From: Bacteroidota bacterium
GTDB lineage: Bacteria > Bacteroidota > Ignavibacteria > Ignavibacteriales > Ignavibacteriaceae
Assembly: GCA_021815365.1 (NCBI GenBank)
Contig: JAKAGZ010000001.1
Location: 62,001-126,000 of the forward strand
Direction of reading: 5' to 3'
DNA: 64,000 nt
Positions 47,275 through 56,138 of this stretch are shown in pieces (the stretch's first letter is position 1; each line of letters opens with the position of its first letter). Under the pieces are notes generated by a model. That model worked only from the letters and a program-made list of their open reading frames with translations, searched no databases and was not told the DNA's origin. The position numbers and the translations under genes are program-made.

Positions 47275-50200
47275 ATGAAAATAAGCTTTAGGATTCTGCT
47301 TATTAATTTTGCTATTGTTGCTCTGATTCTTTTAAGCTCCGCAGTTGCCTATTATACAATAATGTATAATGTGCTTACATCACAACAATCCAAGTACCTT
47401 CTTAATTCTGTAAATGATTTTATTTATACTTACCGGGAAACGATGCAGAATGCAGACGATGATTTCACATACCTGGTTAAGACCGGTCTTGAAAAAGTCT
47501 TCACTCAAAAAGAACCCCTCGGTAAAAACATTGACTTTGTTTTTGAAACATCAAAGGATCCGCAGGATTTTATTTCAAAAAAAGTATATAAGAAAGCAGT
47601 TTATTTCCCCCTGCATAAAATTACTATACAGGAATTTCTGCAAAATAATCCTTCGGCAGTTATAAAGACTTATAAAGACAGTAACGGGAACATATTTTAT
47701 TATGGAAAAATTCTTTCCGCAGATTATATAGATAAAATTTCAGAAAAAATAAGAGCTGATATTGCCCTGGTGTGGAAAGGTTCACCCATAATAATTTCTA
47801 AAGAACAGCAAAATCAAACAAGATACTATTTACTGACTGAAGCGTATCGGAAACTTTCCTCTAAAAGCAATTTCGATGTTTACAGCCAAGGCTCTTCTGC
47901 AGAGGACCTGCTGACCACAATTTACAGACCCTCTTCCGGCAACGATTTAAATAATCAGTTAGACTATCTCATATTTACAACATTAGGAGAAGTATCCCAG
48001 CTCAAAGCAAGCCTGAAAAGTATTCTCATTGTAATTGGTCTGGCGGGAGTAGCTCTCTCCCTGATACTTACTTTAGTCTTCACTGATAAGATCAGGAAAC
48101 AAATTTCAGAATTAAGCAAGGCAACGGAGATAACAAAAGAAGGGAATTTTAAAACCCAAATTCACATTCAGAGCAAGGATGAAATTGGTCAGCTTGCAGG
48201 TGCATTTAATGCTATGCTTGTCGATCTTGAAAAAAACGAAAGAGCAAAGAATGAATATTCTGAGTTTATTACTCTTATTAACCAGAACCCAACGCTGGAA
48301 GAAATTTCCGAAGCTTCTTTAAGGAAGATAATAAAAACCGCGGGGTTTGTAGTCGGCGCCTTATATACGGTTGATGAAGAGAATAAAGCCACCTTAGCCA
48401 GTTCTTACGGATTAAATGAAAACGTAACCCTCTCCTCAGACATAAGTTTTTTTGAACTGGTAATTAAAAACAAAGAACCGTATGAAATGGATTTTGAAGA
48501 AAACCCGGCAAAGATCCCGATGGGAATTGTGGATGTGGAAATCAAACACTTGATGATAATCCCTATTATTTATAATCAAAAAGTAATAGCGGTACTGGAA
48601 TTAGGCTCTTCCGGCAAACCTTCGCCCGAAGCGCAGGAATATCTTTCGAAGATAAAGGAACAGCTTGCAATTGGTATTACAAACGCTACTGCATTTGTAC
48701 AGTTGAAAGAATTAGTTTCGGAGCTGAAAAAACTCAACGAAGATTTTCAGAAACAGAATATCCAGATCAGGAAGCAGAATGAAACTCTTGTTGATCTTCA
48801 TAATAAGCTGAAAGAAAAAGCAGATGAGCTTGAAGTTCAGAAAAGCAGGGCTGAGGAAGCAACAAAGCTGAAATCGCAGTTCCTCGCAAGTATGTCCCAT
48901 GAATTAAGAACACCGATGAATTCAATCCTGGGGTTGACAGAATTAATTCTGGAAGAAACGACCCTTGTTGGAAAGAACCGCGAAAGGTTAGAGGTTGTAC
49001 TGAAAAGCAGCAGAAGACTGATGAATCTGATTAATGATATTCTGGACCTTTCAAAGATAGAGGCGGGAAAAATGGAGCTTCACAACGAAGATGTTCTGCT
49101 CGAAGAACTGATCCGTGATGTTGAGACCTCCGTCAGCCCGCTGGTAAATAACAAAACGATCGATCTGAAAATCACGAGGAACTGCAACACAAGAATAATC
49201 ATTAATATTGAAAGGGAAAAGATCACGCAGGTGCTGATCAATCTCCTGGGAAATGCGATAAAGTTTACAGAGAACGGCTTTGTTGAACTTGCTGTATCAA
49301 CCGAGAAAAACAGTATTCTCCGCTTTGATGTTAAAGATACCGGCATAGGAATATCAGAAGGAAATCTGAACATTATTTTTGAAGAGTTCCGCCAGGCAGA
49401 TGGAACGACAACACGTAAATTTGGTGGAACCGGGCTGGGGCTTGCCATTTGTAAAAAGATAGCCGACTTGCTGAAAGGAAATATTTCTGTTAAAAGCGTG
49501 ATCGGACAAGGCTCGGTGTTTACATTTACTGTTCCACTTGTATTTGTTGCTGAAGGAAGTATTGAAGAAGGTCAGGAAATTAATATTGGATTGCTGCGCC
49601 AGAACAGGCAAAACCCTGTGCTTGTAATTGACAACGACCCGGAAGTGCGTTATACAATCGGTCAATATCTTATATCAAAAGGCTATGAAGTTGTTTACGC
49701 TGAAGACGGAGAGAAGGGATTAAAAAAAGCAGTTGAAATTCAGCCGTTCGCAATAACGTTGGATGTATTGCTGCCAAAGAAAGACGGCTGGTCAGTGCTG
49801 AAAGAGTTAAAAGAAAATCCCCAGACAAAAGATATCCCTGTCATACTAATTTCCATTATGGGTGATAAAAATCTCGGTTATGGCTTGGGTGCATTTGAAT
49901 ATTTCGTAAAACCAATTACAAACGAAAACCTGCAGGAAGCCTTTGAACGGCTTGAAAATCTTGCTAAGAAACGGATAGAAAGAATTGTTATTGTTGATGA
50001 TGATGAAATGGAATTTGAAAGATTCAAAAAAGTTTTCAAAGATGAAAAAATCAGGATTGATTACATCAAGGACAGTGAGCTTGCTTTCAGTAAAATTTTA
50101 GAGACGCAGCCCGACCTTATAATTCTCGACTTAATAATGCCAGGCATGGATGGAATTACATTATCTCACAAATTAAAATCGAATGCAGAAACCAGGCACA

Positions 50201-50820
50201 TTCCCATTATAATCAGCACCGCGAAAGATCTGACCGAAGAGGAACGCAGCTCGCTGCAATCAGTTGTTGAAGATATTACTCTTAAATCAAAGGGGCATCC
50301 GCTAGATGTTTTGAAAGTTGTCCGTGACAGGTTACGAATGCAGGAAACTTTTAACAGTATGAAAAAAGTCTCTTCAGTTAAAGAGGCAGTTAAAAAAACC
50401 ACAGTAGAGTTAAAAGAAAATTCCAAAGTAGACAAAACATATTTAGGCGAAGTATTAATTGTTGACGACGACCCCGATACATTATTTACTATTAATGAAA
50501 TAGTAGAATCCTGCGGCTGCAAAACTGTTCTGGCAAAGAACGGCGTAGAGTGTCTTAATTTGCTAGAGCAAAGAACCCCCGACCTGATTTTGATGGATAT
50601 TATGATGCCTGAGATGGATGGATTCCAGGCGATCAAAAGAATCAGGACCGCACCCAAATGGGCTCAGATACCTGTTATTGCAGTGACAGCAAAAGCAATG
50701 CTCGAAGACAAGGAAGTGATACTAAGGCATGGTTTTGATGACTATATTCCAAAGCCGGTTAACCCTACGGTCATGACTTTTAAAATCAAAAAATTATTTT
50801 CTAAACTGAAAACAAGCTAA
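47275..50820 (+). CDS. Hybrid sensor histidine kinase with three receivers
   Basis: A 1181-residue membrane kinase. A helix (about 5-28), a periplasmic sensor of about 215 residues, a second helix (about 247-268), HAMP, a GAF domain (about 330-480), a coiled coil, then HisKA with the phosphorylated His at 542 in SMSHELRTPMNS and the HATPase with FGGTGLGLAICKKIA. Three receivers follow, with Asp 830, 952 and 1108. It sits between pilus genes and other regulators. The signal is unknown. Confidence 0.93.
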   Translation: MKISFRILLINFAIVALILLSSAVAYYTIMYNVLTSQQSKYLLNSVNDFIYTYRETMQNADDDFTYLVKTGLEKVFTQKEPLGKNIDFVFETSKDPQDFISKKVYKKAVYFPLHKITIQEFLQNNPSAVIKTYKDSNGNIFYYGKILSADYIDKISEKIRADIALVWKGSPIIISKEQQNQTRYYLLTEAYRKLSSKSNFDVYSQGSSAEDLLTTIYRPSSGNDLNNQLDYLIFTTLGEVSQLKASLKSILIVIGLAGVALSLILTLVFTDKIRKQISELSKATEITKEGNFKTQIHIQSKDEIGQLAGAFNAMLVDLEKNERAKNEYSEFITLINQNPTLEEISEASLRKIIKTAGFVVGALYTVDEENKATLASSYGLNENVTLSSDISFFELVIKNKEPYEMDFEENPAKIPMGIVDVEIKHLMIIPIIYNQKVIAVLELGSSGKPSPEAQEYLSKIKEQLAIGITNATAFVQLKELVSELKKLNEDFQKQNIQIRKQNETLVDLHNKLKEKADELEVQKSRAEEATKLKSQFLASMSHELRTPMNSILGLTELILEETTLVGKNRERLEVVLKSSRRLMNLINDILDLSKIEAGKMELHNEDVLLEELIRDVETSVSPLVNNKTIDLKITRNCNTRIIINIEREKITQVLINLLGNAIKFTENGFVELAVSTEKNSILRFDVKDTGIGISEGNLNIIFEEFRQADGTTTRKFGGTGLGLAICKKIADLLKGNISVKSVIGQGSVFTFTVPLVFVAEGSIEEGQEINIGLLRQNRQNPVLVIDNDPEVRYTIGQYLISKGYEVVYAEDGEKGLKKAVEIQPFAITLDVLLPKKDGWSVLKELKENPQTKDIPVILISIMGDKNLGYGLGAFEYFVKPITNENLQEAFERLENLAKKRIERIVIVDDDEMEFERFKKVFKDEKIRIDYIKDSELAFSKILETQPDLIILDLIMPGMDGITLSHKLKSNAETRHIPIIISTAKDLTEEERSSLQSVVEDITLKSKGHPLDVLKVVRDRLRMQETFNSMKKVSSVKEAVKKTTVELKENSKVDKTYLGEVLIVDDDPDTLFTINEIVESCGCKTVLAKNGVECLNLLEQRTPDLILMDIMMPEMDGFQAIKRIRTAPKWAQIPVIAVTAKAMLEDKEVILRHGFDDYIPKPVNPTVMTFKIKKLFSKLKTS

Positions 50821-50822
50821 AA

Positions 50823-51506
50823 ATGAAAAAGATATTAATTGTTGACGATCTCCCGGAAAATGTTTTTATGCTTCAGGATCGCCTTGAGCACGAAGGCTAT
50901 GAAACAATCACCGCCTACGACGGACACACAGGTATTGAAAAAGCAGAAGGTGAATTACCCGATCTGATTTTGCTTGATGTTATGATGCCGGGAATAACAG
51001 GGATAGAGGTATGCAGAACCCTTGTAAGCAATGAAAAAACAAAGAACATTCCGATAATACTTGTGACTGCAAAAGTAGGCGCAGAAGATACGAAAGAAGG
51101 GCTTGAAGCCGGCGCTTTCGATTATATAAAAAAACCTTTTAACAAAATCGAATTACTTGCCAGGGTTAATTCCGCTTTGAAATTATCTGAGGCACAAAAG
51201 ATGCTTATTGAAGCGGAAAAGCAAAGTGTCTTTGCCGCAACTGTCGTTACTGCCAATCATAAAATTAAACAACCGCTTACACTGATGAATCTTTCAGCCA
51301 CTGCAATTAAAAGAGAATTGGCAAAGGAAAAAATTTCCAAAGATGCTTTGATGAAAAGATTAAATTATATTGAAATAGCTATTAAAGAAATAAACGATGT
51401 GTTGAATAATCTGAATTCTATAAAGAATCCTTCGCTGGCTGATTATACTAAAAATATTAAAATGGTAGATGTTGAAAATAATCCGGGCAGGAAAAACTCA
51501 GATTAA
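50823..51506 (+). CDS. Response regulator with an orphan histidine-kinase dimerisation domain
   Basis: A 227-residue protein: a receiver (about 1-120; LIVDDLPENVF, LLDVMMPGITG, FDYIKKPFNKIE) followed by an alpha-helical part with TANHKIKQPLTLMNLSATAI, which looks like a HisKA H-box region with a His in the expected place, and then two further helices. No HATPase domain follows, so this part cannot autophosphorylate and may act as a phosphotransfer or adaptor domain. It starts two bases after the preceding kinase and overlaps the next, convergent gene by nine bases. Confidence 0.85.
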   Translation: MKKILIVDDLPENVFMLQDRLEHEGYETITAYDGHTGIEKAEGELPDLILLDVMMPGITGIEVCRTLVSNEKTKNIPIILVTAKVGAEDTKEGLEAGAFDYIKKPFNKIELLARVNSALKLSEAQKMLIEAEKQSVFAATVVTANHKIKQPLTLMNLSATAIKRELAKEKISKDALMKRLNYIEIAIKEINDVLNNLNSIKNPSLADYTKNIKMVDVENNPGRKNSD

Positions 51507-53480
51507 TTTTTGAATTGTAGACAGCAGTGTGTCAAATTCATAAGGTTTGGTAACCATACTTGTAATACCCTTTTTTTCCCAGGACTGATCTCCGCTCAGG
51601 GAGAGACTTCCCGAAGAGAGTATGATCGGAATATTTAAATTTAGCGAGCGGATCTTTTCTGCGCATTCTAATCCGTTCATTCCGGGCATATTATAATCCA
51701 GGATAACCATATCAACTTTAATTTCTTCTGTTAAGACCTTCATTACCTCGTTGCCGCTGTAAACTTTTAACACGTTGTATCCCGAAGCTTCCAGTAATTC
51801 TGTTAACAGGTCGCTGAGCATAACTTCATCTTCAGCAAGAAGAATAATTTTTTCTTCATCCTTTTCTTTTGGTGCGGTTGGTTCGTAAGCCGGAATGAAA
51901 ACATCGAAAGTTGTACCCACGTTAACTTTGCTCGAAACTTCAATCTCGCCGTTGTGTGCTTTAATTATTCCATAAGTAACGTAAAGCCCAAGCCCTGAAC
52001 CGGTTTCTTTTTCTTTCGTGGAGAAATACGGATCAAAAATCTTTAATAAATTTTCTTCAGAAATTCCCGTACCGGAATCCTCAACACAGAACCAAACATA
52101 TTTCCCCGCTTTTAACAATGGGTGATAGAGATTATTTTTTTTGTCGATCTTTATATTTCTTCCGGATAGTTTAATCGTTCCTGATTTCTCAATTGCCTCT
52201 TTTGCATTTACGCAGAGATTTAACAGAACCTGGTAAATCTCTGTTCCGTTTCCAAGAATGTTGTAAAGGTTTTCTTCTATGTTGCTTTCAAAATTTATAT
52301 TCTTTGGGAAAGTATGGCTTATAACTTTTGAAATTTCGCCCAGCAATAAATTCGGATTTATTAATTCTTTTCTTTTAGGGGTTGGCTTTCCGAAAGAAAG
52401 AAGACCCTTCGTTAAATCTTTTGCTCTTACAGAACAGTTCTCAATGTTATCTATCAGCTTTGAAATATTTTCATTATCGGGCATCCTTTTCCTGAGAAGA
52501 TTAACGCTGCCGAAGATGCTTGAAAGAAGATTGCTGAAATCGTGAGCCATACCGGAAGATAGTTTCCCGATAGTTTCTAATTTTTGAGCCTGGAGTAGCT
52601 TGGCTTCCAAAGCGGCATTTAATTCGCTTACTCTGAAATTAGTAATTGCAAAGCTCAGTAGTGCAGCAAACTGTTCAACAGTTTTTATTTCGAAATCAGA
52701 ATAAGCTCCCTTGATCTTTCCGACTATGACTGTTGCAATATGTTTGTTATCGAAAATACACGGAGTAAGAATTATGGATTCGGAGCGTAACAGCCTGGAA
52801 AGATTGGACGCCAAATTGTTTTGAGCCTGGTTTCCTTTAAGTGAATGCTGGTTAGCATTAAGCCATTTGTTCAAAAAAGAAAAATCAGATTCGATCCCCT
52901 TTTTAATTTCGGCAAAATCCTGCAGGTGATTATTAGGGTCGAGAAGCGAAAAGTCAAAACTCTTACCATAGTTTAAATCATTGTAGACCAGGATAGCATA
53001 ATAACTGCTGCTGAGTGAGATACATTTTTTAAGTATTTCATCGGCAATTTTTGATAGTGATTTTTCTTTTATCAGCAGTGTGAGGATGTTTTGAAGCTCT
53101 GATGCAAACTTTGCGTCACGGTCAGGGATAGCTTTTGGCTGCACATCTTTACTTTTTCTTCCTGTAATCTCGACCACATAGCCATCAATTTTATTACCGG
53201 TTGAAAGCGGTTTAATTATCCCCTGAAGTGAATTCTCTTTTAATTTTACTCTCCACGAAGTGGTCAATTTTGATAAGTTATCAACTCCTAATTTTTTCAA
53301 ATCGGATTCATTTAAAAGCCCGGAGAGTTTTTTACCTTTTAAGCGTGCCGGGCTAAAATAATCCTTAAAAGTATTATTATGCCAAAGTATCTGCTGATCT
53401 TTGCCGGCTATTGCACGGGGCTTATCATTGGACTCCAATAGTTTCGTTAGCTTATATTTTGAAACTATTTTGTTTAACAT
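51498..53480 (-). CDS. Cytoplasmic hybrid histidine kinase (PAS-GAF-HK-REC)
   Basis: A 660-residue protein without clear membrane helices. An N-terminal PAS-like part (QQILWHNNTFKDYFSPARLK), a GAF-like region (about 130-300), HisKA with His in LSSGMAHDFSNLLSSIFGSV, a HATPase (CVEDSGTGISEENLLKIFDP, GSGLGLYVTYGIIKAHNG) and a C-terminal receiver with Asp in MVILDYNMPGMNG. It lies two bases downstream of the NtrC-type activator gene in one operon. A short dispersed palindrome (53253-53267) is embedded near residue 73. Confidence 0.9.
   Translation of the reverse strand: MLNKIVSKYKLTKLLESNDKPRAIAGKDQQILWHNNTFKDYFSPARLKGKKLSGLLNESDLKKLGVDNLSKLTTSWRVKLKENSLQGIIKPLSTGNKIDGYVVEITGRKSKDVQPKAIPDRDAKFASELQNILTLLIKEKSLSKIADEILKKCISLSSSYYAILVYNDLNYGKSFDFSLLDPNNHLQDFAEIKKGIESDFSFLNKWLNANQHSLKGNQAQNNLASNLSRLLRSESIILTPCIFDNKHIATVIVGKIKGAYSDFEIKTVEQFAALLSFAITNFRVSELNAALEAKLLQAQKLETIGKLSSGMAHDFSNLLSSIFGSVNLLRKRMPDNENISKLIDNIENCSVRAKDLTKGLLSFGKPTPKRKELINPNLLLGEISKVISHTFPKNINFESNIEENLYNILGNGTEIYQVLLNLCVNAKEAIEKSGTIKLSGRNIKIDKKNNLYHPLLKAGKYVWFCVEDSGTGISEENLLKIFDPYFSTKEKETGSGLGLYVTYGIIKAHNGEIEVSSKVNVGTTFDVFIPAYEPTAPKEKDEEKIILLAEDEVMLSDLLTELLEASGYNVLKVYSGNEVMKVLTEEIKVDMVILDYNMPGMNGLECAEKIRSLNLNIPIILSSGSLSLSGDQSWEKKGITSMVTKPYEFDTLLSTIQKLI
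53253..53267. repeat. Short dispersed word inside a histidine kinase gene
   Basis: The word TTGACCACTTCGTGG appears here in reverse complement and again at 55390-55404 in a gene-free region; the core GACCACTTCGTG is also at 35976-35987 between the pilin genes. A 15-base match is unlikely by chance in 64 kb. Here it encodes part of LTTSWRV. Confidence 0.6.
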
Positions 53481-53482
53481 AT

Positions 53483-54847
53483 TTACTCTTGCTTGATCTG
53501 ATATTTTTTGATTTTTAAATATAAAGTTTTTGAACTGATCCCGAGCTGGCGTGCAGTTCGTGTTCTATCCCACTTATTTAATTTAAGAGCGTGCGCAATA
53601 TGTTTTTTTTCGATTTCATCTATGCTCAGGATTTTTTCATTTTTTTCCAGGTGATCGCCGCCGTCCAGAATTTTTCCTATAACATCAAGTGGCAGGTTCA
53701 GATCTTCGGGGCGGATAATATCACCTTCTGCAAAAATTATTGCTCTCTCAATTATATGGTCAAGCTCTCTTACATTTCCCGGGAAAGTGTATTTAGACAG
53801 CAGCTCTTCGGCTTCGGGGGATAATTTTTTTGGAGACCTGATAGGAGATTTAGTTTCCAGGAAATAACGGGCTAACAAGAGGATGTCTTCTTTTCTATCT
53901 CGCATCGGGGGGATTGTAAGCGTTATTACATTCAGCCTGAACAGAAGATCGCGGCGGAAACTTTTACGATCAGCTTCTTCTAGAAGATTTCTGTTAGTTG
54001 CACCAATGACTCTGACATTAGATGTAAGGTTTGTAACACCGCCGATCCTTCTGTATTCGCCATTCTCAAGAAAGCGCAGCAGCTTTGGCTGAAGAGATAA
54101 ACTTAGCTCTCCTATTTCATCAAGAAAAAGAGTACCGCCGTGAGCGATTTCAACCAGACCTTGTTTTGTAGATTTTGCATCTGTGAAAGCACCCTTTTCG
54201 TGGCCGAATAATTCACTTTCAATAAGCTGATCTGGCAGAGATGCGCAGTTGATGACAACGAAAGGCTTGTCGCTCCGTGCCGAGTGTTTGTGTATATATT
54301 CTGCAAAAAGTTCTTTGCCTGTTCCGGTTTCTCCTTCTATTAAAATATTCGAATCGGAAAGAGCGGACTTGTTTGCAAGATTAATTACTTTCTGAAGTTC
54401 GGGGCTTTCACCAACGATAGTGTCTGATAATTTTTTATTAACCTGGTTTGCCAGAACTGTGGTTTTGACCAAAAGCTCTTTATGTTCGAGAGCGCGGTTA
54501 ATTGTTATTAACAGCTCGTCAAAATTGTAAGGTTTGCTTATGAAATCATACGCACCGGTCTTGATACACTCGATTGCTTTTTTAATATCAGACTGTGCAG
54601 TTAAAACGATCACCTGCAGAGAGTCATTGTAGTCATTAACAAATTTCAGTACGTCTTCTCCCGAAACATCTCCCATATTCAGGTCAAGAAGCATGAGATC
54701 ATAGTTCTTCCCTTTGATAGCGTCTATTGCAATACTTCCGTCATATACTGTATCAACAACAAACCCTTCTTCTAAAAGTTGTTCTTTGAGAAGGTAGCAC
54801 AAAGTTTCATCGTCATCACAAACAAGTATTTTAGCGTTTTTTATCAT
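53483..54847 (-). CDS. NtrC-family sigma-54-dependent response regulator
   Basis: A 454-residue activator: receiver with Asp in LMLLDLNMGDVSG, an AAA+ domain with Walker A GETGTGKE, sigma-54 contact loop GAFTDA (a frequent form of GAFTGA), Walker B GGTLFLDEIGEL, and a C-terminal Fis-type helix-turn-helix RTARQLGISSKTLYLKIKKY. It would drive sigma-54 promoters, plausibly of the pilin genes. It leads a reverse operon with the adjoining hybrid kinase, its probable partner. Confidence 0.95.
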   Translation of the reverse strand: MIKNAKILVCDDDETLCYLLKEQLLEEGFVVDTVYDGSIAIDAIKGKNYDLMLLDLNMGDVSGEDVLKFVNDYNDSLQVIVLTAQSDIKKAIECIKTGAYDFISKPYNFDELLITINRALEHKELLVKTTVLANQVNKKLSDTIVGESPELQKVINLANKSALSDSNILIEGETGTGKELFAEYIHKHSARSDKPFVVINCASLPDQLIESELFGHEKGAFTDAKSTKQGLVEIAHGGTLFLDEIGELSLSLQPKLLRFLENGEYRRIGGVTNLTSNVRVIGATNRNLLEEADRKSFRRDLLFRLNVITLTIPPMRDRKEDILLLARYFLETKSPIRSPKKLSPEAEELLSKYTFPGNVRELDHIIERAIIFAEGDIIRPEDLNLPLDVIGKILDGGDHLEKNEKILSIDEIEKKHIAHALKLNKWDRTRTARQLGISSKTLYLKIKKYQIKQE

Positions 54848-54957
54848 ATAAAAGTAATGTTACCTGAATTTTGCTCAACTGTTAAGCTGCCATAGTGACA
54901 GAAATGTTTGGAATAAAAATCCTGAATATTTATATTTACCACTCAAAATTTTTTTCA

Positions 54958-55029
54958 GGGCGCGTAGCTCAGGGGTAGAGCATCTGCCTTTTAAGCAGAG
55001 GGTCGGTGGTTCGAAGCCACCCGCGCTCA
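54958..55029 (+). tRNA. tRNA-Lys (anticodon UUU)
   Basis: A complete 72-base cloverleaf: acceptor GGGCGCG with CGCGCTC, D-arm GCTC/GAGC, anticodon arm TCTGC / GCAGA with loop CTTTTAA (anticodon TTT), T-arm GGTGG / CCACC with loop TTCGAAG, discriminator A. CCA is not encoded. The GIY-YIG gene begins eight bases after it. Confidence 0.93.
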
Positions 55030-55036
55030 CAAAACC

Positions 55037-55300
55037 GTGAAAACATTTTTTGTTTATATTCTTAGGTCTACTAAGTACAGTCATCATTATATTGGTCATA
55101 CTTCCAACCTTCCAGATCGAATTAAACGACATAATTCAAACCGGAGTAGCTTCACAAAAGGGAAAGGACCCTGGAAAATAGTCATATCATCACTATGCAG
55201 AACGAAATCAGAAACATACCGGTTAGAGCTGTATTTAAAAAGTCTTAAGAACATAAATTACGCAATAGATTATTTGACAAAGCGAAACTCAGCCGTGTAG
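55037..55300 (+). CDS. GIY-YIG domain endonuclease-like protein beside tRNA-Lys
   Basis: An 87-residue single-domain protein from GTG 55037: FVYILRSTKYSHHYIGHTSN with the GIY-YIG-type VYI and YIG words, the Arg in LPDRIKRHNS, and a Glu in TYRLELYLKSLK. Such small proteins are related to the UvrC nuclease domain; their function is unsettled. The gene lies between tRNA-Lys and a broken tRNA, and its last residues (RNSAV, stop TAG) are encoded by the broken tRNA's first half. This layout suggests a tRNA-associated mobile gene. Confidence 0.85.
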   Translation: MKTFFVYILRSTKYSHHYIGHTSNLPDRIKRHNSNRSSFTKGKGPWKIVISSLCRTKSETYRLELYLKSLKNINYAIDYLTKRNSAV

Positions 55301-55375
55301 AGCACCCCGACTTATAAGTCGGGAGGGTCGGTGGTTCCTCCAAAGGAGTCCATTCGGAGAAGCCACCCGCGCTCA
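55281..55375 (+). pseudogene. Broken tRNA with a 21-bp insert in the T-loop
   Basis: The D-arm region (CTCAGCCGTGTAGAGC), a hairpin CCCGACTTATAAGTCGGG where the anticodon arm should be, and the 3' part of tRNA-Lys (AGGGTCGGTGGTTC and AGCCACCCGCGCTCACAAAA) are recognisable. The acceptor 5' strand does not pair with the 3' strand, the anticodon arm has no 7-base loop, and 21 extra bases split the T-loop. It cannot be a working tRNA. The 3' end matches tRNA-Lys exactly up to the same AAAA after it. Confidence 0.75.
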
Positions 55376-55390
55376 CAAAAGTTTCAGGAT

Positions 55391-55406
55391 TGACCACTTC
55401 GTGGTT
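55391..55406. repeat. Palindromic word ACCAC-TTC-GTGGT
   Basis: A 5-bp hairpin with a 3-base loop, the second copy of a word also found in reverse within the histidine kinase gene (53253-53267). It stands 15 bases before a terminator hairpin. Confidence 0.55.
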
Positions 55407-55419
55407 AGTTAATTTTTCA

Positions 55420-55446
55420 TTCCCGCTTTCTGCGGGATTTTTATTT
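55420..55446 (+). terminator. Rho-independent terminator after the tRNA/GIY-YIG unit
   Basis: TCCCGC, loop TTTCT, GCGGGA followed by TTTTTATTT. It would end transcription that began at tRNA-Lys and passed through the GIY-YIG gene and the broken tRNA. The remaining gap to 55710 (AT-rich) shows no gene. Confidence 0.8.
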
Positions 55447-55710
55447 ACCGGCACAGTGTAAACCCTCGAAATTTATATCTGTCAATATAATAATTATAAT
55501 AAATAAAGTAAGCTTTTTCACCGTAAGATCATCTTTACAGCGAAAAAAATCTTATTTTTTAAAGTGATAGAGATCATCTCTTGCCGAAGCTGTTTGCATA
55601 ACAAACGCTATTCATAATCAACTTTTCAATATTTTTCAATACCTTTTTTCTTTGGCAGCAAGTTAATATTTTCAGTTAAATTAAAAATATTAATAAACAG
55701 GGATGGAACT

Positions 55711-56052
55711 TTGGGAGAGGTAGTTTTCTGGACGATCATAAGAACAGCCATCGTGCTTCCGCTGCTCTGGGTTTTGAAAAGTTATCTTAATGTTGATCTA
55801 TGGTGGACTGTCAGCATAATATCTGTTTACGGTGTAATCATTCACCCTGCTGTAATTCACTACAGGCTGTTCAATGAAAAGAATGAGGAAATAATTGAAG
55901 ACACGCTGTGTTCAACCTGCGAACATTTCGATAAGACAGCCGTGCTTTGCTTAAAGCACGACGAGCATCCAACCCGGGATTATCTCCCTTGCGATGGGAT
56001 TGACTGGTCACCGAAATCTTCAGATAAAAGCCAAAATGTTTTTGATGAGTAA
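55711..56052 (+). CDS. Two-helix membrane protein with a Cys-rich tail, unknown
   Basis: A 113-residue protein from TTG 55711. Two hydrophobic helices (FWTIIRTAIVLPLLWVL and WWTVSIISVYGVIIHPAVI) are followed by a soluble tail with CSTC, a later CLKH and CDG, which could bind zinc or iron-sulphur. I do not recognise the family. The upstream ATG is out of frame and stops early. It is followed by a ferredoxin gene 86 bases on. Confidence 0.65.
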   Translation: MGEVVFWTIIRTAIVLPLLWVLKSYLNVDLWWTVSIISVYGVIIHPAVIHYRLFNEKNEEIIEDTLCSTCEHFDKTAVLCLKHDEHPTRDYLPCDGIDWSPKSSDKSQNVFDE

Positions 56053-56138
56053 AAAAAACCAGCGCTTTCAACTCAAAAATTCTTTAGCTAATTTCTACTA
56101 CTAAAATTCAGAATCTTATCTATTATATTATAAAATTT

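Noticed and set aside
54875-55132. An 85-residue reverse-strand frame over tRNA-Lys
   Set aside because: Its sequence is the antisense of tRNA-Lys (words like GGFEPPTLCLKGRC) and of the start of the GIY-YIG gene; such frames are known artefacts.
55281-55375. A second working tRNA (for example tRNA-Ile with UAU)
   Set aside because: The acceptor does not pair, the anticodon loop is not seven bases, and 21 extra bases split the T-loop.
55245-55454. A reverse-strand frame over the broken tRNA
   Set aside because: Same antisense-tRNA artefact; no protein signature.
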